Shown piece by piece: positions 23,518 through 34,499 of a stretch of DNA of 64,000 bases. The stretch is from Hibiscus mutabilis (lineage: Eukaryota > Streptophyta > Magnoliopsida > Malvales > Malvaceae). The notes beneath the pieces were generated by a model. It saw nothing but the letters and a program-made list of their open reading frames with translations. It did no database searches and was not told where the DNA came from. Each line of letters begins with the position of its first letter. Position 1 is the first letter of the stretch. The stretch is from positions 43,451,392-43,515,391 of the forward strand of contig CM033732.1 of NCBI GenBank assembly GCA_019671005.1. Direction: 5' to 3'. The translations under genes and the position numbers were made by a program.

Positions 23518-26257
23518 ATGAAGCTCCGAACTCCCTCTCTGCTTTATCTCATGCACATCACTTCATTACTGCTAATCTTAACCGAGTCGACTCAGCCTCC
23601 CTTTTCCTGCGATTCATCCGACCCACGAACCAAATCCTACCCTTTCTGCAAAACCACACTCCCCATCACCCAACGCGTCCAAGATCTGGTTTCCAGGCTC
23701 ACATTAGATGAAAAAATATCCCAACTCGTCAACTCAGCTCCCTCCATTCCAAGACTCGGCATCCCGGAATATCAATGGTGATCCGAAGCTTTACATGGAG
23801 TAGCCTATTCCTTGAGGGTCACGCAAGGCATTCGTTTCAACGGAACAATTCAATCAGCCACCAGTTTCCCTCAAGTCATTCTCACCGCTGCAACCTTCGA
23901 TGCTCACCTCTGGTATCGCATTGGCCAGGCAAGCCCTTTTAAAGTACTGCATGCTCTATGTTCGACTAAATGTCCACAAGAACCATTTTTTCATCTTATA
24001 ATTGTTTTCAGGCGGTTGGAATAGAAGCCAGAGCAATTTACAACGTTGGACAAGCAAAAGGGATGACATTTTGGGCGCCAAATATTAATATATTTAGGGA
24101 TCCGAGGTGGGGGAGAGGGCAAGAAACACCGGGTGAGGATCCTTTTGTTACTGGGAAATATGCAGTGTCGTTTGTGAGAGGATTACAGGGGGATTCTTTT
24201 GAAGGTGGCAAACTTGGTGAACGTCTTCAAGCTTCTGCTTGTTGTAAGCATTTTACAGCTTATGATTTGGATAACTGGAAAGGAATGACAAGATATGTAT
24301 TCAATGCAAAAGTAAGTTTCAAAATTCGTTTGTTTATTTGATTGCTTTTGATTAATTCAAAGACCCCATTTGGCCATTTCTTTCTATTTCAGGTTAGTTT
24401 ACAGGATTTAGCAGATACATATCAGCCACCATTCAAGAGTTGCGTTCAAAAAGGGAAAGCCAGTGGAATAATGTGTGCTTACAACCGTGTTAATGGAGTC
24501 CCCAATTGTGCTGATTACGATCTGTTGTCGAAAACAGCTCGAGGCCAGTGGGGTTTCAGTGGGTAATATGACTAGGCTCTTTTTGTTCCTGTCATAACAG
24601 TACCAGAAAGATTATTTTTGTGATTGTCTTGATTAAAATATAATCAGGTATATCACCTCTGACTGTGATGCTGTCTCCATCATTCATGAAGATCAAGGGT
24701 ATGCTAAATTACCAGAGGAAGCTGTAGCAGATGTTCTTAAAGCCGGTATTTTAAACTTTTCTTAGCCTTAAGCATCACTGTTATGTCGATGTATGCTAAC
24801 ATCATCATTATGAACTTTACAGGAATGGATGTCAACTGTGGTACCTATTTGAAGAAATACACCAAATCAGCCGTTGAAAAGAGAAAATTGCCTGTATCTG
24901 AAATAGATAGGGCCCTTCATAACCTTTTCTCTGTCAGAATGAGGCTCGGGTTTTTCGACGGTAATCCAGTAAGACAGGCTTTCGGTAACATACGTTCGGA
25001 TCAGGTTTGTTCTCGAGAGCATCGGAATCTTGCCCTTGAGGCTGCTCGGAATGGCATTGTCCTTCTGAAAAACATCGACAAGCTCCTTCCACTTTCGAAA
25101 ACCAACACTACTTCCCTTTCAGTAATAGGCCCTAATGCCGATTCTGCACAAACACTAGTTGGAAACTATGCAGGCCCTCCTTGCAAACCTGTTACACCAT
25201 TGCAAGGGTTGAAAAGCTATGTTAAAGACATCAGGTATCACCAAGGTTGTGATGCAGTCAACTGTTCTTCTGCTTTCACTACTCAAGCAGTGAAGATCGC
25301 AAAAGGAGCAGATCATGTTGTGTTAGTAATGGGATTGGATCAAACCCAAGAGAGAGAAGATCATGATCGCGTTGACTTGATTCTTCCACCAAAGCAACAA
25401 AACCTGATATCTGCCATTGCAAGAGTTGCTAAGAATCCAGTCATTTTGGTGCTTCTTTCAGGAGGTCCAGTTGACATATCGTTTGCCAAAAACGATAAAC
25501 GCGTTGGTAGCATTCTATGGGCCGGTTATCCAGGTGAAGCTGGAGGTCGTGCACTAGCAGAAATTATATTTGGTGATCACAATCCTGGTGAGTTCTCCTT
25601 TATACAGCTTGTGCTGTAGTTTAAACAAAAGACATACTTAAGTTGCAAACTTCATGTTTATATGCAGGAGGGAGGTTACCAGTTACTTGGTATCTGCAAA
25701 GTTACGTTAAAATACCGATGACAGACATGAGAATGCGTCCCGAACCATCTTCCAGCTATCCCGGACGCACCTACAGATTCTACCAAGGACCCAAGGTTTT
25801 TGAATTTGGTTATGGCCTGAGCTACTCAAACTATGTATACCAGTTTCTCCCTGTATCACAAAACAAGGTCTATTTAAACAATCAGTCAAGTTCAAAGATG
25901 GTTGAGAACTCCAGTCCTCTCAGATACGTCCCAGTTTCAGAGATGGGAACCGAAGTCTGTGACAAGACAAAGTACCCGGTCACGGTTAGAGTTCAAAACG
26001 ACGGTGACATGGCCGGTAAGCATCCCCTATTGCTATTTGTGAGGCCGGCAAAAGCAATTAATGGGAGGCCAGTGAAACAATTAGTTGCATTCCAGAGTGT
26101 TAATTTGAATGCAGGTGAAATTGCTGATATTGAACTTGAGTTGAGGCCATGTGAACATCTTAGCTCAGCCAACGAGGATGGTTTGATGGCGATACACGAA
26201 GGGTCCTATTTGTTGAGCATCGGAGAGGAAGAATCAGAGATTCAAGTTATTCTATGA
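23518..26257 (+). pseudogene. BXL7: Beta-D-xylosidase 7-like (GH3), full exon set with one premature stop
   Basis: Plant GH3 beta-xylosidases are secreted and remove xylose (some also arabinose) from wall xylans and arabinans. Six exons join in frame: 23518-23928, 24012-24311, 24393-24562, 24648-24745, 24823-25587 and 25668-26257, giving 777 codons plus stop, the usual family length. A signal peptide (MKLRTPSLLYLM...) is followed by the GH3 barrel with WAPNINIFRDPRWGRGQE, KHFTAYD and GYITSDCDAV (nucleophile Asp at about codon 299). A second GH3 domain contains GLDQTQERED, and the tail is FnIII-like. All splice sites are intact; intron 1 uses a GC donor (CAG|GCAAGC) instead of GT. The lesion is TGA at 23779-23781 (codon 88), where relatives have the second Trp of the conserved WWSEALHGV motif (here QW*SEALHGV). 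The product would stop at 87 residues. It may be a recent pseudogene, a polymorphic null, or a base-call error. The BXL7 assignment rests on remembered motif similarity. Confidence 0.85.
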
Positions 26258-27138
26258 TACAAATCATAGCTAATGTATCCAACAAACAGCTGTTTAAAAC
26301 CATCTTTACTTGCAATGTATGAGTTTTTTGTTTGTTTGTTTGTAATGTATTGGCAGATTCAACAGGTAAAAAAGAACAGCAATTGTAATAGAATACAAAG
26401 AAAATAAGTAATTCATGTAACAAATAGCAGGCAACAACATATTTGACAGGCAAATAGAAAACTCCAAACCACTCTAAACATCTTCCTCATTTTCCTGGTA
26501 CATCTTCATGATCTCAGCACAGCCAGCTTCAGGCTCATCAGCCATGAAGCCCATGGCATTGGCATAGCGGGTGGTGGACGCAATGCCGTTGTAGTTGGTC
26601 AAGATCACTCGGGCACGTTTGCGACCTGGGGTCATTGTGGCACAGTCAGGCTGGGAGCTCTTCACAAGAACTGCATCACAGATCTGATCCTAGTGATCCT
26701 CATGCACAGGAATCTGGTAGTTTCCGGCTTTATCGGTGTATCCCTCCCTCTCGTAGACAACCTGATCGGTTTTCCTGTCGCGGCATAACCGTGGCATCTG
26801 CAAAAGCACATGGTACCAGCAAACCAAATACTCAGAACCAAAACACTACCATGAATCAAAAGACAACACTTTTTATACCAAAATAATGGGGAAACTTCTC
26901 AACATTTAACAACACCAACAGCTGCATCCTGTTCGGGGATGGACAGAAGGGTTAGAGAGCAGTCGCACCCCTAAAATTTTTAAATTCTCATATATTTAAA
27001 ATAATTCCTTTATATTTTATATTGATAATATAATCTCGCACTATTGAATTTTCAAATTCTCATATAATTTTACTAAATATAAAAATTAGCACTCCTAATA
27101 TAAAAATTGTGTCCGTCCATATCTCTATGATCCTATTT

Positions 27139-27694
27139 GTGGGTGGGCAAAACTCGACTCGAAAAAATTGAATTATTCGACTCGACTCGAGGTGAAAAAC
27201 CGACTCGTTTTGACTCGACTCGTAATTTCATAAACTCGACTCGATTCAAAAAAAATCCAAACAAAGTTTGAGTTATGAAATGGAAATTTGAATAACTCGA
27301 ATAACTCATTTTTTTAATTAGTTTATCAGTTTTTATATTTTAGTCTAATCTGTCAATTCTGCATGATTTATTATGTATATCACATGTGAAAATATGAAGA
27401 AAAAAAATATGTATATCGTATATGCATATAGAAAACCGTTAAAATTGGAATCAATATGTTCATCGTCCAGCCTTAAGTATATGCATATAGAAATATATAT
27501 GTGCACCGCTACGTATATACATATAGAAATATATATGAAGAAATATATATGTACAATTAAATTTGTACAGAAACTCGAAAATTCGACTCGACTCGATTCG
27601 AAAAAATTTTAAATAAAGTTTGAATCGTAAAATAAGACTTATAAACTCGAATAACTCAAAATTTTTTGACTCGACTCGATCGAACGCCCAGCCC
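27139..27694. mobile_element. TCGACTCGA-family MITE in the Ole e 1-like intron
   Basis: The ends are GTGGGTGGGCAAAACTCGAC and, in reverse complement, GGGCTGGGCGTTCGATCGAG. The flanking 8-bp duplication is nearly exact (TCCTATTT at 27131-27138, TCCTATTC at 27695-27702), which fits a hAT-type element. The interior has repeated ACTCGACTCGA blocks around an AT-rich core with ATATACATAT motifs. Relatives are at 32805-33531 and 37232-37592. Confidence 0.7.
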
Positions 27695-27726
27695 TCCTAT
27701 TCCATCTCCAATAACTAACATTTTTG

Positions 27727-27910
27727 GACTCTAATTTAAATTGTGATTACGACTGCATTTTCGATCATAGTGTTTTATCGCAGTTGCGAATATAACGGAT
27801 GATTATTGCGGTCTTTGCAAACCACTATTTTTTGTAATAGATGTTTTCGGACGGTGCCGCTATTGTAATATAATCGCTACTATTGCAATAGTAGACCGCT
27901 ATTTAAATCC
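27727..27910. mobile_element. Small MITE with ATTTAAAT-containing ends, copy 1
   Basis: The left part reads AATTTAAATTGTGATTACGA and the right part ACCGCTATTTAAATCCC. The middle is rich in ATTGCGGT/ACCGCAAT-type short palindromes. CATTTTTGG and CATTTTGG flank it as a possible target duplication. A related element is at 35140-35485. Confidence 0.5.
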
Positions 27911-28439
27911 CATTTTGGGAGCAAAACTATCCTCTTAAAACCATAAAGTTTTAGTCTTGTTATTAAAATTTACACCTCTAAACGGCCTATTGATTTGCAA
28001 GACTCAAGCTTTGAGATTTTTCAGTAGTGAAAAGAATAAAAACACGAATTTGACCACAAGTTCAACATACCCCCTGGTTCACTTCAACTCAAAGTAACAT
28101 AAAAAAAACCCTGAAACTATTTCTCAGTTCGATCAATTCAGAAGCTAAGACAGCAGATCCAACAATGTCACCAACATAAAGACACGAAAAGTAGAACAGA
28201 AAAGAAAAAGTACCAGGTACGCATTGACTCTTGGGGGTTTCAAAACCGGCACGGCAACGCTCACAGTACGCATGCCCTTGAACCATCAATTGGTTCTTAA
28301 CCATGCGAGTAGCACTCACCAAAGCTGGAAGCACACACAGTGCAACGAACAGCAATACTTTGGCCATGTTTCTTGCTGGTTTTTTCTTGAAAATTGTAAT
28401 GAAGAAATGCTTAGAAAAGGGAGGCAGTGAAAATGATGA

Positions 28440-29014
28440 TACAGTGGGCGTGATATTTTATTAGTCATATATTATGTGTATATTAATCCTAATATTTGAA
28501 TTTTATACTTTTCAAATTTTGAAGTATTAGTCCAAATCTAAACAATTGTCGTTAAATTTTCCCGATTAAATTTTTTATCCGTCTAAGATCCACTAATTAA
28601 TCAAGGAATACTCATATTATCATATTTTATATGAGTTTCAGTTCTGTCATTTGCTTTGAGAATGTAAATACCTCTCTACAAAATATGTTAATTTTAATAA
28701 GTGTTTGTTGTTGGTTTTTACCTTTTATCGTCGAGCTTTGGTGATGTTTGTATCTATTTCGTTTCAAGCATTTGAGTTAAGTTTTTTCCTTTTCTTTGTA
28801 TGATCTTGTTTTTGATCTAGAGACGTCAACTTTCGTGCTTTTAGAAATATGTCCGGATCAAGTTTGTTTACTTGAGTTGTAAACTTTATTGTATTTTGGA
28901 TTTTTTTCTCTTTTAATAAAACTGGCGTACTCATATTAAAAAAATCTGAACTAAGCTCATGTTGCAATTGAATAGAATTCGTCTGTCATTTTTCTGTTCC
29001 ATATATATGCCCCA
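28440..29014. other. AT-rich spacer between the Ole e 1-like and MADS loci
   Basis: No gene was recognised. It may include the promoter of the Ole e 1-like pseudogene (minus strand, upstream of 28367), but no clear core-promoter motif stands out. Confidence 0.5.
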
Positions 29015-29110
29015 CCAATGATTTTATGCCACATGTATTATCAATAAAACAAAAATAATTAATAAATCAATAAAAATAATTGTTAATACACGTGACATAA
29101 AATCATTGGT
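29015..29110. repeat. Small inverted repeat (foldback, 96 bp)
   Basis: The left arm CCAATGATTTTATGCCACAT and right arm, in reverse complement CCAATGATTTTATGTCACGT, are inverted over about 30 bp around an AT-rich loop. It lies about 300 bp beyond the 3' end of the MADS gene. It could be a tiny MITE or a terminator-like structure. Confidence 0.6.
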
Positions 29111-29395
29111 TGAGTATATATAAGAACACAGAAAAGTGACGGATGATTTATATTCTGTTGCAATTACCTTCTCACACATTAATAGTAAAATTAAACCATC
29201 AACAACAACAACAACAACAATCGATAACAAAACCATATGAAAAGTATTTATTTTCAAGTAGTGATTCTATATAAACAGTTAATGAATAATATTTTCAAGT
29301 AGGATGCATGCTTGTATCCCAAGGAAACATGGCCTAGGGTTTTGGAATATTACAACAGGAAGTTGAAGTTGTTATATATCATTGTCAAAAGGTCA

Positions 29396-29414
29396 TGCAT
29401 GCATGCATGCATGG
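29396..29414. repeat. CATGCATG short tandem (RY-like) repeat
   Basis: A run of alternating CATG/GCAT tetramers (TCATGCATGCATGCATGCAT) lies directly next to the MADS stop codon, in what would be its 3' UTR. CATGCATG cores are known binding sites of B3 proteins, but a regulatory role here is only a possibility. Confidence 0.5.
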
Positions 29415-32229
29415 TCATTGCCCATTGTGTTGTTCTTGTACTCTGTTCTCATAGTTTGAGCCTTCATTATCTGCCATCTGACCATGTGAATTATAGTTCC
29501 CTGGAATCTCCATTTGCTGATCATTTGCCACCATTTCTGCCATCTCTTGATGACCCACCACTCCGTGCTGCTAAAACCACAACACCGATAATTAGACGGT
29601 TTAAATTACGGTCACGAAACGTCGGTTTTCGAATGTGATCGAGATTTAAAATTATGAACCTTAACATGGGGATATAAGTTTGGTGGCATAGAGTTGGACT
29701 GAAGCCCTGTAGAAGCAAAAGACTGAGGCCATGGGGGGAAGTTTTCGGCATTCAGGTTCGAGACATGGCATTGATCCCCTCCTATGTTGTGTGGATCCAC
29801 ATTCGACATGCTTCCTTGCAACAATGGATCGTACACCGTCGATGAAAGATCCCTACAATGTATCATAACTTTCGAGCTTAGCTTGTTCGTTCATACAATC
29901 ATTCTTAAGAATTCGAGTTCTTTCTCGTATTTATTTTTGCATGATTAAGTTTTGGGGGAGAGTACCTGAGAGGATTTAAAGATGATGAAGCATCAAAGAT
30001 TTGGGATTGGTTTTGGCCATTATCAGGGAGCTGCCAATTGACGACCTCGTTTTCGAAAGACGGAGGTAATCCTTGCTGTTAAATAAATCGTAAAACGAAT
30101 ATGAAAGATAAAAAATAATAATTTCTAATACGTTGATTGTAAGTTGCCAAAGATACCGTTAATTAGTTTTACAGCATGAAAAAGGAAATACCTGCATAGG
30201 AGATGGATCATAAGAAGATATATGGTTGCTCAATATGAATTCCTGTAAACCAAAAGTATGGAAATTTCATGTAAAAAAGAAGAAGAAAGTAATGTAATAA
30301 TAATAATGAAAACAACAACAATAATTCTGACCTTTCTTTGCACAACATGTGCTAATGTTTCGGAAAGATGTTTCTCACAAGATTCAAGCTCCGCCATGGA
30401 TGTGAACCTAAATGGATCAGGTTCATATGCCCTGTATTTGAAGAATCGATAGGTTAATTTGCCCAAACTTGTAATTTTATTCGTAATTCATTCTTTTTAT
30501 GTCCCATTAAATTTGTCACTTTTATGTTTTGAAATTGTCTCATTCGAAATATCACCTTAAAGATTCAACAATTTGTAGAAGAAACATTTTTTTACCATTT
30601 TTCTTAGTTTCCTAAAAAAATTAACTTTTTAAGAATTAAATTGTCATTTTAATTATTTTATTTTAGAAAAAAAGTTTGATACACAGTCCGTGTAAAATAT
30701 TTTTACACGCGCTTTTCAAATTTAGGGGTTAAGAGTTTAGTTTAAGGTTTAAAGTTTAGGGGTTTAGGTTGTAAGGTTTATAATTTAAGGTTTAGGGTTA
30801 GAGTTTAGGGTTTATGGGATATGGTTTAGAATCTAGGGTTTAGGGTTAGGGTTTTAGATTTTAGATATTATAGAAGGGTTCTGTAAAAATATTTTACACA
30901 GACTGTGTATCAAAATAAAACCCTTTATTTTATAAAAAACTCTTTCCTTTTAAAATTATATGAAAAGTCGCATGAGACAAAATTATGAGACGGAAGGAGT
31001 AATATATACCTTAGTTGTTCCTCGGCCATTTGAAGTTGTTGCTGTAACCTTACAATTTCTTGCTGGATTTCCTGTAATAAAAAACATTGATTAACAAACA
31101 CAAATAAAAATAAGTAAATAACATGGAAGAAAACACAGCATGTTTATGATACCTTAAAATCAGAATTAAACGATGTTGGGCTGTTTTGGGCAAAAATCCA
31201 TGAAAAGGAAACAAAAGGGAGAGAGAGAAAAAACATTTGCCCATTAGTTAAAGTATTTAAATATATTTGAAAATGAAATTATCTCAAAATATAGAGAAAG
31301 TAAAAGGTAGACAAACTTGGCAAGTTGAAGAGCAATGTCGTTTTCACTTCTTAGCTGCTGGAGAATCCTAAGCAAATACTGCAAAAATACAGAATCTCCT
31401 GAACTGAGATTCCATATAATTTCATTTTTCATGGAAAATATTATATACTAACAGCAGTGACCCATTTTCCTTACCTCTTTGTTTTGTATATCACTGCAGT
31501 TTCAAAAGAAAAACATGAACAAAGAAGATTAGCTTTAACATATTAATTTTGAGTTTTAAAGAGAAATTAAAACATAACAAAACAAAAAGGGTTTAAGGAC
31601 ATACGGATGTCTGATTTGTTCAGGGAAAATTAGAGCACTGCAACATACAAATTAATGGAGATATTACCAAATCAACATGTCAAATGAAATGTATATAAAA
31701 GCTTAAAATATGGGGAAGAGCATTACTGTTCTCTTTCACGATCGGGGAGATTAATGTAACGCATAAAGACATCCTCAATCCTGTTTTTCCATAGAAAGAA
31801 AGGTGATTTAGAAGTTTGTAAAAACTAAGCTGAATTTTTTTTATTGGAGATTCAGCATGCATGGGTTCTTTCTTGCATGCACGTAGCTTTACGTAGACTT
31901 AGATTGCTTTCTACACATAATTAATGTTACTGTGTTGAAAAGTTGATAGTATTTATTCATGTGACCTTGGCTCATCAAAGATTCATATTCGAATATAAAT
32001 ACAAAAATATAATCTTTCAAATATATAAGAAAAAACTATTGCACCTTCTTCTGCCAGAGAAATGGCTAATCCTACCAGAGGGAGAGAACATAATAAGGGC
32101 AATATCAATATCACAAAGGATGGAAAGTTCATAAGCCTTTTTAATCAACCCATTCCTGCGTTTGGAGAAGGTGACCTGACGGTTCGTATTGTTTTCTATT
32201 CTCTTAATCTCCAGCTTAACACGTCCCAT
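29415..32229 (-). CDS. MIKC*-type MADS-box transcription factor (AGL66/AGL104-like)
   Basis: Twelve exons join in frame to 350 codons plus stop: 32229-32045, 31780-31727, 31637-31605, 31493-31475, 31378-31317, 31180-31153, 31071-31010, 30431-30332, 30242-30192, 30075-29966, 29852-29660 and 29570-29415. All junctions use GT-AG. Residues 1-60 are the MADS DNA-binding domain (MGRVKLEIKRIENNTNRQVT... through IMFSPSGRISHFSG). The I/K-like region (RYINLPDRERE, LLRILQQLRSENDIALQLAN, EEIQQEI-like coiled coil) is split over many tiny exons, a hallmark of the MIKC* class. The C-terminus has SSTVYDPLLQG and VDPHNIGG, characteristic of AGL66/AGL104. These proteins act as nuclear heterodimers with AGL30/65/94 in Arabidopsis pollen maturation. 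No broken codon or frame is seen, so it is probably functional. A foldback MITE lies in intron 7. AGL66 cannot be separated from AGL104 by eye. Confidence 0.92.
30675..30914. mobile_element. Foldback MITE with degenerate telomere-like interior, in MADS intron 7
   Basis: The ends are TTTGATACACAGTCCGTGTA and, inverted, ACACAGACTGTGTATCAAA, about 30 bp each. Between them lies a run of TTTAGGG-like heptamers (GGGTTTAGGGTTAGGG and variants) resembling the plant telomere repeat. Related copies are near 40028-40245 and, in reverse orientation, at 37800-37980. Confidence 0.75.
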
Positions 32230-32530
32230 GTCTCTCTATTGATCTTGTCCTCGTATAAACCCTAAATGTTCTGTCTTGTTTGCTCGAAAACCCTAATCCG
32301 AATTTATTTTTAGAAGGAGGGAAAATCTAATGGATGAGGAATTGCTATTTGGGTATATATATTGAGAAAGGGACAACGGAGAAGAAAGGGGCCTTAAAAG
32401 GAGGTGTGGTTAAAAATGGGTGGGAGAGGAGAGATTTGAGAGGGGAAAGGGTCATAGATATTGAAAACCCATGTTTTTTTTCTTGTTATTGGTATAGGAC
32501 AATTATTAAATTTATATAAATATTTTTATC
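32230..32530 (-). promoter_or_regulatory. Putative promoter/5' leader of the MADS gene
   Basis: This is the sequence directly upstream of the MADS start codon. A TATATATAT tract at about 32353-32361 lies roughly 125 bp upstream of the ATG, a plausible TATA position if the leader is short. The transcription start is not visible from sequence alone. Confidence 0.3.
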
Positions 32531-32555
32531 AATTATTAAATTGTAATTTTAGAAT

Positions 32556-32800
32556 AACGGGTTGGTCTAAGCAGTAAGCAGCTTGGTATCGCTTTAGCAG
32601 ATCTCGTGTTTGAGAAACCAGATGTGTGACACGACTCGATTCGAATTAATCATCTCAAGCTTTGAAGAACCGGAAAGACAAACAAAAAAATTCGTAACTT
32701 TAGACCAATCTGTTGAATGATAAAATATCTTATCCAAGATCTAATTGAAATAGACCGAGCCTACGGCATCAGAGGGGTCCAATTTTATTAACTTATGATT
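32556..32800 (+). mobile_element. Possible tRNA-derived SINE upstream of the MADS gene
   Basis: The head reads GGTTGGTCTAAGCAGTAAGC and, about 40 bp on, TCGTGTTTGAGAAACC, recalling degenerate polymerase III A and B boxes. AATTTTAG before it and AATTTTAT after it may be target duplications. The boxes match only loosely. Confidence 0.35.
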
Positions 32801-32804
32801 TTTT

Positions 32805-33531
32805 TTATAACTCAAACTTTATTTAATTTTTTTCCGAGTTGAATCAAGTTTATGAAATTTGAGTCGAGTTTCTATTTAAATTTAATTGTAAACATTTATC
32901 ATGTAATAATACTAATTAGTTCCAATTTAAAATATTTTATATAACCATATACGATATACATATATATTTTTTTATATGTGATATACATATATTAGATAAA
33001 TTTTCTTCTTGGAGAGGAGGTGGAAGCTAACCGTGCTCAATTGCTCTGGTGCTTGGAAATGGTAGGAAGCTGTCGATGTAAGGATAGGTCTATTGGTTCT
33101 ATAATCGTTTATTTGTGTTTTAGAAGTTTGTTCTGTATTTGTGTATTAGGAGTTTTGTTTATGTGTTGTTTTGGTGTTTTAGATTGAATCTTTTATAATT
33201 ACCATTTTTTTGGATAAAATGTCGTTTATTATAAAAAAAGCAACAAACAATTGCTACTTATTTTAGTAGCTTCCTTATTATTAATAAAATATGATTTTGG
33301 CTAAGCAAAAAAAAAATCAGATAGAGTTGAGAGACTCGACTCGAACTTGAAAACTAATCTATTAGTTACTAAAAATTTGAGTTATCCGTATTTTTATTTT
33401 ACAACTCAAAGTTTATTTGAAAATTTTTCAAGTTGAGTTTATAAAATTACGATTTGAGTCAAGATTTTACTTATCGAATTGAGTCAAAAAATTTAATTTT
33501 TTAGTCAAGTTTTGCTCACTCTACACCCGGC
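32805..33531. mobile_element. TCGACTCGA-family MITE interrupted by a LINE-like insertion
   Basis: The flanking parts (32805-32996 and 33318-33531) match the elements at 27139-27694 and 37232-37592, including the ATACGATATACATATATAT core and GACTCGACTCGAA. The right end is CAAGTTTTGCTCACTC. The middle is foreign (see 32997-33317). Confidence 0.6.
32997..33317 (+). mobile_element. LINE-like 3'-end insertion with poly(A)
   Basis: About 320 bp interrupts the MITE and ends in GGCTAAGCAAAAAAAAAA, a typical LINE 3' tail. Flanking AGATAAA/AGATAGA could be a short decayed target duplication. Its first part can be read EVEANRAQLLWCLEMVGS, perhaps the C-terminus of a LINE ORF2. It is 5'-truncated, as usual for LINE copies. 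Confidence 0.5.
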
Positions 33532-33573
33532 AACACGCAATGAATCACACCATGACACCGACAAACAAGAACA

Positions 33574-33763
33574 CATGGGCGGAGCCACATAATAGAATGG
33601 GGTGTTTGATGACACCCAAAATTTTTTAGAAAATTTTTTTTCCTATATAATTTGTATAAAAAATTAAAAAATATATAAATGACACTCCTTTATAAATAAT
33701 TAACATTCTTTAAATACCATTAAAAAATGGCACTCCTTAAATAAATTTCTAGCTCCGCCCCTA
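33574..33763. mobile_element. hAT-type MITE with exact 8-bp target duplication
   Basis: The terminal repeats CATGGGCGGAGCC and GCTCCGCCCCTA are inverted. The target duplication CAAGAACA is exact at 33566-33573 and 33764-33771. The interior is AT-rich and non-coding. Confidence 0.75.
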
Positions 33764-34315
33764 CAAGAACATAGCTCGAACGGCCATCCAAAGAACACAG
33801 CTTGTATTGCTTCTCTTCAGCTCAATTTTCCTTTTTCACCATATGATAAAAAAATCCAAGCATCCAACGATGAATAAAACATATCCCCAATAAATAAGGA
33901 AGGCAAAAGGACCTGCAAATAATGCTCCCAGCTGCTACTCAGGCCACCAGCAATGTATTCAGTAAAAACTATTCGCTTCACCTTTTCTCTTTCCTGATAA
34001 TTTTTTAATTACAGAATCTTTACTCGTATTTTTTTCACATCAATTTTTAAAATTATTTTTTAAAGTTACAATTTAAGTAAATTAATGACATGAAAAAAAT
34101 GATGAAACGATAGCTTTCATTAGTTGGGATTATAATTTATATGACAATATGTTTTGAGATCAACCAGAATATGTTTACAAAGTGTGTTCATACAAAAAAA
34201 GCTTCTCAGAAGATGATGGTAGTTTCTAATGGAGATGGGAGCTAGAATGGCCCTGACAAAAGCATGAAGATGTGAAAAATTGAGATGCGGTTTGAAAAAT
34301 GAGATCACTCATGTT

Positions 34316-34482
34316 CAGAGACGGAGTCAAAATCTGGAGTTGAGAGATAAAATATAAATGTTTGAAAGTGAAAAGTAAATTTTTAATTATTTTATTTTTT
34401 AAAAAAATATATGAATAAAAGTTAAAAAAAATATGTGGGTAGGGCAGGAGCCCCTCCCAATCTCCCCACAGCTCCGCCCCTG
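34316..34482. mobile_element. Second GGGCGGAGC-family hAT-type MITE
   Basis: The left end CAGAGACGGAGTCA pairs with the right end CAGCTCCGCCCCTG as decayed versions of the family CAGGGGCGGAGC terminus. No clean target duplication was found. Confidence 0.55.
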
Positions 34483-34499
34483 CCGTTTTCTGTCCACCC

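Larger units (their letters stand above)
26474..28367 (-). pseudogene. Pollen Ole e 1-like (POE1 family) secreted protein, disrupted
   Basis: Exon 1 (28367-28214) encodes a signal peptide (MAKVLLFVALCVLPALVSA) and the YCERCRAGFETP motif typical of Ole e 1-like proteins, small secreted cysteine-rich wall proteins. Exon 2 (26797-26474) encodes CRDRKTDQVVYEREGYTDK, IPVHEDH, a TAG stop at 26690-26692, then DQICDAVLVKSSQPDC, RARVILTNYNGIAS and FMADEPEAGCAEIMK to the normal stop. Relatives have an acidic residue where the TAG lies. At the start of exon 2 the frame entering from exon 1 (D-A-T-V) does not join the downstream CRDRK frame, suggesting a deletion of about 8 bases. The intron is long (26798-28213) because two MITEs sit in it. 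It is tail-to-tail with the BXL7-like gene, about 217 bp apart. Confidence 0.8.
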
